DNA of 9,112 nucleotides. Source: an uncultured Caulobacteraceae bacterium (GTDB lineage Bacteria; Pseudomonadota; Alphaproteobacteria; Caulobacterales; Caulobacteraceae). A program made the position numbers and the translations under genes. The notes below the pieces were generated by a model, which had not been told where the DNA came from, searched no databases, and saw only the letters and a list, made by a program, of their open reading frames with translations. Each line of letters begins with the position of its first letter. The stretch's first letter is position 1. The stretch is from contig CALEOQ010000031.1 of assembly GCA_937910255.1 (NCBI GenBank), positions 1 through 9,112 of the forward strand, in the 5' to 3' direction. Positions 5,285-9,112 of this stretch are shown here, one piece after another.

Positions 5285-6382
5285 ATGACGGACGCCCAGC
5301 ATATTCGCCCGCTCACCTCCCTGCGGTTCTTCGCCGCCTTCTGGGTGGTGCTGTTCCACTATTGGCCGGCGCTGGCGACCACGGCGACGCCGTTGTTCGT
5401 GGCCAAGGGCTATCTGGGGGTGGAGCTGTTCTTCATCCTGTCGGGCTTCATCCTCTGCCACGTCTATCGCAGCGAGGTGGAAGCCGGGCGGTTCACCTAT
5501 GGAAGTTTCCTCTGGGCGCGGCTGGCCAGGGTCTACCCCCTGCATCTGGCGACCCTGATCGGCATGGGCGTGCTGGCGGGCGGGGCCACGGCGGCGGGAT
5601 TCGCCGTCGATCCCAACATCCTGTCCTGGGAGTCGCTGCCGGCCAATCTGTTGCTGGTGCAGGCCTGGGGCCTGGCGCCGCAGGCCGGCTGGAACCATCC
5701 TTCCTGGTCGATCTCGGCGGAATGGTTCGCCTATCTCACCTTCCCGCTGTTCGCCTGGGCGGCGCTGGCCCTGAAGGCCCGGCCCCTGGTGGCCGTGGCC
5801 CTGGCGGCGCTCTTCATGGCGGTCCTCTATGCCGGCTTCGAGACGTGGGCCGGCCATCCGCTCACCCTGGCGACCATCCGCTGGGGCGCCCTGAGGATCG
5901 TGCCCTGCTTCGCCCTGGGCTGCGCGCTGCACAGCCTCTGGCGGGAGCGGGCGGGACCTGGCCGCAACAGCGCCATGGCCGGCGCCGCAATTTCAGGCGC
6001 CGTCGCCCTGATTGCAGCCGCCACCGCCCTGTCCGACACGATTATCGTCCTGGCCACCGGCGGGCTGATCTTCTACCTGGCCCGCATGGCTCAGGCCGGC
6101 TCCACCGTGCTCAGCGCCCGCCCGCTGATCTATCTGGGTGAGATCAGCTATTCGATCTACATGGTCTGCGTGCCGTGGAAGATTGTATTCGTGAACGGCG
6201 CGACCAGTCTGCTCAAGCTTGAGGGCGGCCAACTGCCCTGGCCGCTGTGGTGTGTCTTCCTGGCGGGCGTGGTTCCACTGGCGGCGATCTCATACCACCT
6301 GATCGAGAAACCGGCCCGGACGCACATGAAGCTGTGGGCGGAGATGTGGAAAGGCCGGGCGCCAACTGTCGCAGGCGCATAA
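5285..6382 (+). CDS. Acyltransferase-3 family membrane protein (OafA/NodX-like)
   Basis: Members of this family are polytopic inner-membrane enzymes that transfer acetyl or other acyl groups from CoA donors to cell-surface sugars such as O-antigen, exopolysaccharide or peptidoglycan. The protein is 365 residues, the usual length for a stand-alone acyltransferase-3 domain, with about ten hydrophobic segments. Diagnostic motifs are LTSLRFFAAFWVVLFHYW (10-27) with R14 and the conserved H25; GVELFFILSGFIL (45-57); an arginine pair R79 and R82 before VYPLH (83-87); PSWSISAEWFAYL (139-151); ISYSIYMV (287-294); and a closing HLIEKPAR (338-345). No C-terminal SGNH domain is present, unlike OatA or long OafA proteins. 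The ATG at 5285 starts right at the family N-terminus although no Shine-Dalgarno is visible. The next gene, a secreted CHAP hydrolase, starts 69 bases downstream with its own ribosome-binding site; co-transcription is possible but unproven. The acceptor sugar is unknown. Confidence 0.94.
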   Translation: MTDAQHIRPLTSLRFFAAFWVVLFHYWPALATTATPLFVAKGYLGVELFFILSGFILCHVYRSEVEAGRFTYGSFLWARLARVYPLHLATLIGMGVLAGGATAAGFAVDPNILSWESLPANLLLVQAWGLAPQAGWNHPSWSISAEWFAYLTFPLFAWAALALKARPLVAVALAALFMAVLYAGFETWAGHPLTLATIRWGALRIVPCFALGCALHSLWRERAGPGRNSAMAGAAISGAVALIAAATALSDTIIVLATGGLIFYLARMAQAGSTVLSARPLIYLGEISYSIYMVCVPWKIVFVNGATSLLKLEGGQLPWPLWCVFLAGVVPLAAISYHLIEKPARTHMKLWAEMWKGRAPTVAGA

Positions 6383-6434
6383 ACCCTCTTTTCATTCCCG
6401 CGGGGCGAAACTATCCATAGGCCGCGTTCGCGTC

Positions 6435-6441
6435 AGGGGAG
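6435..6441 (+). promoter_or_regulatory. Shine-Dalgarno of the CHAP gene
   Basis: AGGGGAG lies ten bases before the ATG at 6452 and decides that start, which also gives a clean signal peptide. Confidence 0.6.
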
Positions 6442-6451
6442 TACGCCCAAC

Positions 6452-7138
6452 ATGATCAAACGGACACGCATCGTCCTTGGTTCCATCACCGCTGCGGCGG
6501 TCATGGCCCTGGCGCCCGCAAGCTCGGCCTTCGCCGACACCTACTGGCAATGCGTGCCCTTCGCCCGGATGATCTCGGGCGTGCAGATCTTCGGCGACGC
6601 CTGGACCTGGTGGAAACAGGCCGCCGGCAAGTACGACACCGGAAACACCCCCCAGGCCGGCGCGGTCCTCTGCTTCAAGCCCACCGGCAAGATGCGCCTG
6701 GGCCATGTGGCGGTGGTCAGCCAGGTGCTCACCGAGCGGGTCATCCAGATCAATCACGCCAACTGGTCGCGGATCAACGGAACCCGCGGTCAGATCGAGC
6801 GCGACGTCACCGTCATCGATGTCTCCCCCTCCGGCGACTGGAGCCAGGTCAAGGTCTGGTACGACTCCATCGGCGACCTGGGCTCGACCACCTATCCGGT
6901 GCACGGCTTCATCTATCAGGACTCCACCGCCGCGACCCTGACCAAGACCGGCTTCACCACCGCCCAGAATACGGCCGTCACCGTGGCCCAGTCGGCCGCC
7001 AACCAGATGGTCGCCGCGGTTCGTCCCGGTTCGGGCCCGCTGCACATGCTGAGCCAGGCCGCCGACGCGACCGACAAGATCGCCGCCCTTCTGCAGGCCG
7101 CCGGCCAGGGCGGCGCCTCCACCGACAGCCCGGAATAG
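6452..7138 (+). CDS. Secreted CHAP-domain hydrolase (putative peptidoglycan amidase/endopeptidase)
   Basis: The 228-residue product begins with a classical signal peptide: KRTR, a hydrophobic stretch (about 7-21) and a likely cleavage after A28 (SAFA before DTYW). CHAP domains are papain-like cysteine amidases or endopeptidases that cut peptidoglycan peptides. The catalytic pair is visible as C34 in YWQCVPFAR (31-39) and H85 in LGHVAVVSQV (83-92), followed by an Asn/His-rich strand INHANW (100-105) that may supply the third residue. The spacing and the GDAWTWW (48-54) and PQAGAVLCF (67-75) segments fit the family. The domain ends near 155. Residues about 157-228 are a low-complexity Ala/Thr/Gln-rich tail, probably a linker or helical extension; no LysM or SH3 wall-binding module is seen. 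Predicted location is periplasm or outside. Its role, such as cell separation, wall remodelling or an effector-like lysin, cannot be told here. No immunity-like gene is adjacent. Confidence 0.9.
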   Translation: MIKRTRIVLGSITAAAVMALAPASSAFADTYWQCVPFARMISGVQIFGDAWTWWKQAAGKYDTGNTPQAGAVLCFKPTGKMRLGHVAVVSQVLTERVIQINHANWSRINGTRGQIERDVTVIDVSPSGDWSQVKVWYDSIGDLGSTTYPVHGFIYQDSTAATLTKTGFTTAQNTAVTVAQSAANQMVAAVRPGSGPLHMLSQAADATDKIAALLQAAGQGGASTDSPE

Positions 7139-7202
7139 GATTCGCTCGCCACTGCGTCCACAGGCCGCGGCGCGAACCCTTCCTTCAAAGCCGGGGGATC
7201 AG

Positions 7203-7229
7203 GCTTGGCGCTTGAGCCGAAAGCCAAGC
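7203..7229 (+). promoter_or_regulatory. Hairpin abutting the start codon of the pentapeptide-repeat gene
   Basis: GCTTGGC (7203-7209) is the exact reverse complement of GCCAAGC (7223-7229), with a 13-base loop. The 3' arm ends on the base before the ATG at 7230. In the mRNA this seven-pair stem would sequester the ribosome-binding region; as DNA it is a dyad that could bind a repressor. No Shine-Dalgarno is otherwise evident. An alternative TTG start at 7212 would lie inside the loop. Confidence 0.4.
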
Positions 7230-8429
7230 ATGTCCGCCCAACCCGCCCCTTCCCACCTGCTCCGCCATACCGCGGACGACATCGGCGACGCCCTGGAGGC
7301 GCACGCCCGCTATGTGCGTGGGCTCGCGGGCGGACGCCGGGCGAGCCTGATCCGCGCCGATCTCTCCGACTGGAACCTGGAAGGCGCCCTGCTGACCGAG
7401 GCCGACCTGGCCGGCGCCTGCCTCAGCGGCGCGATCCTGGCCGGCGCCGAGCTCAGCCGCGCCAACCTGTTCGGGGCGGACCTGCGCGACGCCGACCTGC
7501 GCGGCGCCAAGCTGGCCCGGGCCGACCTCCGGGGCTCCAGCCTACGCGGCGCCAATCTCTCCGGCGCCGACCTGGCCGAATGCGACCTGCGCGAGGGGCG
7601 GATCGCCATGCAGGACCGCCAGGACGGCTTCCGCATGATCACGCCCGGCGAACGGCCGGGAAACCTGGAATACGCCGTGGTGGCCGGGGCCAATCTGCGC
7701 GACGTGCTGACCGCCGTCGACTGCACCGACGCCAGCCTCGATGGGGCGATCCTGGTGGGGGCGCGCATGGCCGGCGCCCGCCTGGACGGGGCCGACCTGA
7801 CCGGCGCCCAGATCGACGGCGCCGACCTCACGGGCGCCTCCCTGCGCGGGGCGGTGGTGGCCGGCGTCAACCTGGCCTTGGCCGGGCTGAACCGGGTGGA
7901 TCTCAGCGGCGTGCTGCGGGCGCCGGCGCCGATCTTCTATGTGGACGACGTGCCGCTCCATGAGCTGGTGGCCGAGCATGAGGCCTTCTGCGACAGCGAC
8001 GGCGCCCGCGGCGAGGCGGCGGCGGCCACTGAGGTGGATTTCCGCGGCCTGCGAACCCTGCGCCGCCGACGGCTGAGCGGGCTGTCGGCCGCCGGCTCGA
8101 TCTTCTTCGACATGGACATGGAGGGCGTCCAGCTGCAGGGCGCTGACCTGTCGGGTTGTGATCTGCGCAAGGCCAGGCTCCGGGGCGCCGATCTGCGCGG
8201 GGCCCGGCTGACCGGGGCCAATCTGATCCGCGCCGACCTGCGCGACGCCCGCCCGGGACCCCTGGAGATCGGCGCGGGCCGTCTGCTGCGCACCGAACTG
8301 AACCGGGCGGTCCTGCGCTATGCCGACCTCACCGGCGCCCAGGCCCGGCGCGCGCGATTCCTCGAGGCGGACCTGCAGGGGGCGAAGCTGTCCGGCGCCG
8401 ACCTGCGCGGCGCCGAACTGATCCTCTAG
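7230..8429 (+). CDS. Large pentapeptide-repeat protein
   Basis: The 399-residue product is dominated by A(D/N)LxG pentapeptides, which fold into a right-handed quadrilateral beta-helix. Leu or an equivalent recurs every fifth residue in three blocks: 40-120 (17 units), 170-225 (12 units) and 302-397 (20 units, with P342 and A372 breaking the pattern). Between blocks 1 and 2 is a non-repeat insert (about 121-145) holding MQDRQDGFRMITPGERPG. Between blocks 2 and 3 is a linker (about 228-296). Each half begins with a similar preamble: LEAH (22-25) with GRRA and ADL after it, and VAEH (247-250) with GEAA and VDF after it at matching distances. No signal peptide or membrane segment is seen, so it is probably cytoplasmic. 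Gyrase-protecting members (Qnr, MfpA) are about 180-220 residues and single-block, so that role is not implied. ATG 7230 is preferred over TTG 7212. Function is unknown. Confidence 0.93.
   Translation: MSAQPAPSHLLRHTADDIGDALEAHARYVRGLAGGRRASLIRADLSDWNLEGALLTEADLAGACLSGAILAGAELSRANLFGADLRDADLRGAKLARADLRGSSLRGANLSGADLAECDLREGRIAMQDRQDGFRMITPGERPGNLEYAVVAGANLRDVLTAVDCTDASLDGAILVGARMAGARLDGADLTGAQIDGADLTGASLRGAVVAGVNLALAGLNRVDLSGVLRAPAPIFYVDDVPLHELVAEHEAFCDSDGARGEAAAATEVDFRGLRTLRRRRLSGLSAAGSIFFDMDMEGVQLQGADLSGCDLRKARLRGADLRGARLTGANLIRADLRDARPGPLEIGAGRLLRTELNRAVLRYADLTGAQARRARFLEADLQGAKLSGADLRGAELIL
7341..7595 (+). repeat. Pentapeptide repeat block 1 (17 units)
   Basis: The DNA repeats a degenerate 15-base unit built around GCCGACCTG-like and GGCGCC-like cores, encoding residues 38-122 of the pentapeptide protein in strict five-residue register. 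The repetition is at protein level with synonymous and conservative variation, so it is not a recent tandem expansion. Confidence 0.85.
7731..7910 (+). repeat. Pentapeptide repeat block 2 (12 units)
   Basis: This block encodes residues 168-227, with the fifth-residue positions running from L170 to L225. Its register is the same as block 1 by number, but a short stretch before it (L146, V151, L156) is offset by one residue, indicating a bulge or loop in the helix. Confidence 0.8.
8127..8426 (+). repeat. Pentapeptide repeat block 3 (20 units)
   Basis: This block encodes residues 300-399, with fifth-residue positions 302 to 397. It runs to the stop codon with no C-terminal cap. The positions at 342 (Pro) and 372 (Ala) depart from Leu/Ile/Phe. 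Confidence 0.8.
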
Positions 8430-8435
8430 ATCGTC

Positions 8436-9026
8436 CTACATCTCATGGCGCAGGGGGCGCAGGTCGGGGAAGTCGGCCGGGCGCTTTTCGGCCTTGGCCT
8501 TGAAGGCCTCGCCCATATGCGAGCCGGCGAACATGCCGGTCTGCCAGACGGCGATATAGTCCAGCCCATCGGCGATGGTGTGGTCCCGGGCATAGTTGAT
8601 CATCACCTTGGACCCGGTCACCGCCAGGGGCGACTTCTCGGCGATCTCGCGGGCGGTGGCCATCACGTGGTCCAGCAGGGCCTCGTGGGTCGGGAAGACC
8701 TCATTGACCAGGCCGATCTCCTTGGCCCGCTGGGCCGATAGCCGCCGCCCGGTATAGGCCAGCTCGCGCACCCAGCCCTCGGGGATCAGCTTGCACAGCC
8801 GCGGGAAGGTGCCGACGTCGGCGGTCATGCCTATATTGATTTCAAATATGGTGAGAAACCCATCTGCGGTCATGTAACGCATGTCGCAGGCCGTGATCAG
8901 ATCGACGCCGCCGCCGATGGCGCCCCCCTGGATGGCGGCGAGCACTGGCATACGACAGTTTTCCAGGCAGGAAAATGTTTGCTGCATGTATTTGACGGCG
9001 TCGTAGAATTTGGCGCCGCGTTGGCG
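8436..9026 (-). CDS. Crotonase, delta(3,5)-delta(2,4)-dienoyl-CoA isomerase type, N-terminus cut by adapter
   Basis: The genuine fragment is 196 residues with an intact C-terminus; homologues are about 270, so some 70-80 N-terminal residues, including the first oxyanion-hole motif, are lost. The second oxyanion motif is present as AIQGGAIGGG (31-40). The ECH1-type acid residues are all conserved: D42 in GGGVDL, E62 in IFEINIGM, and D70 in TADVGT. Their spacing (+20 and +28 from D42) equals that of D176, E196 and D204 in the rat peroxisomal isomerase as I recall it. SPLAVTGSKVMINYARDH (137-154) also matches that subfamily. The expected reaction is isomerisation of 3,5-dienoyl-CoA to 2,4-dienoyl-CoA in oxidation of unsaturated fatty acids; a plain enoyl-CoA hydratase is less likely. 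The apparent start MLFRS at 9041 is translated adapter. Two patches (about 8948-8990 and 8829-8879) use AT-rich codons, including two ATA, unlike the rest of the contig. The stop is six bases from the pentapeptide gene's stop, convergently. Confidence 0.94.
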   Translation of the reverse strand, partial: RQRGAKFYDAVKYMQQTFSCLENCRMPVLAAIQGGAIGGGVDLITACDMRYMTADGFLTIFEINIGMTADVGTFPRLCKLIPEGWVRELAYTGRRLSAQRAKEIGLVNEVFPTHEALLDHVMATAREIAEKSPLAVTGSKVMINYARDHTIADGLDYIAVWQTGMFAGSHMGEAFKAKAEKRPADFPDLRPLRHEM

Positions 9027-9079
9027 AGATCGGAAGAGCACACGTCTGAACTCCAGTCACGTCGTACTCTCGTATGCCG
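9027..9079. other. Illumina TruSeq adapter with the same index (contamination)
   Basis: Bases 9027-9060 are the TruSeq read-1 3' adapter, beginning AGATCGGAAGAGCACACGTC and ending CTCCAGTCAC. Bases 9061-9066 are the index GTCGTA, the reverse complement of the left-end index. Bases 9067-9079 continue into P7 with one mismatch (C in place of the expected A at 9067). Genuine sequence ends at 9026. Confidence 0.99.
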
Positions 9080-9112
9080 GCTTATACTTCTAAAAAACAA
9101 AAACAAGCCAAA
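9080..9112. other. Degraded adapter tail and A-rich read end (not genomic)
   Basis: The bases align to the rest of P7 (expected TCTTCTGCTTG, seen GCTTATACTTC) with several errors, then become A-rich with scattered C and G. This is typical late-cycle read-through past the library molecule. No biological feature is supported. Confidence 0.9.

Noticed and set aside
6400..6430. Possible EcfG-type stress promoter (GAAAC followed by CGTT) before the CHAP gene
   Set aside because: The spacing is 13 bases, short of the 16-17 expected, and the upstream element lacks the full GGAAC.
7310..7870. Arg/Ser/Ala/Pro repeat frame on the minus strand and alternative plus frames in the same region
   Set aside because: They are shadows of the pentapeptide repeats, whose 15-base periodicity keeps other frames open.
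7341..8426. Tandem repeat array or CRISPR-like periodicity
   Set aside because: The 15-base unit is degenerate and codes in frame for pentapeptides; there are no conserved direct repeats with unique spacers.
7230..8429. Quinolone-resistance (Qnr) gene
   Set aside because: Only the generic pentapeptide fold is shared; length, the insert and the duplicated layout differ from Qnr.
127..9026. Undescribed defence or secondary-metabolite system
   Set aside because: Every gene belongs to a known family with housekeeping or envelope roles, orientations alternate, and no nuclease, toxin, recombinase or biosynthetic core is present.
74..9079. Transposon or linear replicon bounded by inverted repeats
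   Set aside because: The repeats are sequencing adapters carrying the same index; no transposase or replication gene lies inside.

Overview
This window is one high-GC bacterial contig (near 70 % G+C by eye, not computed) whose two ends are Illumina library adapter. Genuine sequence runs from about 127 to 9026. Protein flavour (a PriA with the ending seen in Caulobacterales, an alphaproteobacterial-style Crp/Fnr protein closing in a CCECY motif, very strong GC3 bias, one GCTAGA-type -10 candidate) suggests an alphaproteobacterium, most likely Caulobacteraceae (Caulobacter/Phenylobacterium-like). That placement is recalled pattern, not a database result.

Layout. 1-126: read-through noise, a T tract, and P7/TruSeq adapter with index TACGAC. 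128-1630 (+): priA helicase, cut by the adapter exactly after its Walker A region. 1758-2525 (+): Crp/Fnr-family regulator. 2539-4182 (-): 14-TM DHA2-type MFS exporter, convergent with the regulator. 4326-5156 (-): TerC-family membrane protein, probably a metal (Mn2+) exporter, with a GC-rich hairpin after its stop. 5285-6382 (+): acyltransferase-3 family membrane protein, divergent from terC. 6452-7138 (+): secreted CHAP-domain hydrolase. 7230-8429 (+): 399-residue pentapeptide-repeat protein. 8436-9026 (-): dienoyl-CoA isomerase-type crotonase, its N-terminus removed by the right adapter. 9027-9112: adapter with the same index, then degraded read tail.

How the genes relate. The genes look like separately transcribed housekeeping and envelope functions, not one operon or a defence/mobile island. 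The only loose theme is the cell envelope (MFS exporter, TerC, acyltransferase, CHAP hydrolase). No transposase, integrase, CRISPR array, tRNA, rRNA or toxin-antitoxin pair was seen.

I did not find a convincing undescribed system. The points most worth a second look are: adapter contamination that fakes gene starts and a terminal inverted repeat; a PriA that keeps one zinc site and has lost three of four ligands of the other; an exporter lacking the usual TM1 aspartate; a pentapeptide protein that appears to be an internally duplicated module; two AT-rich codon patches in the crotonase; and inverted repeats ending right at the start codons of three genes that lack a clear Shine-Dalgarno.
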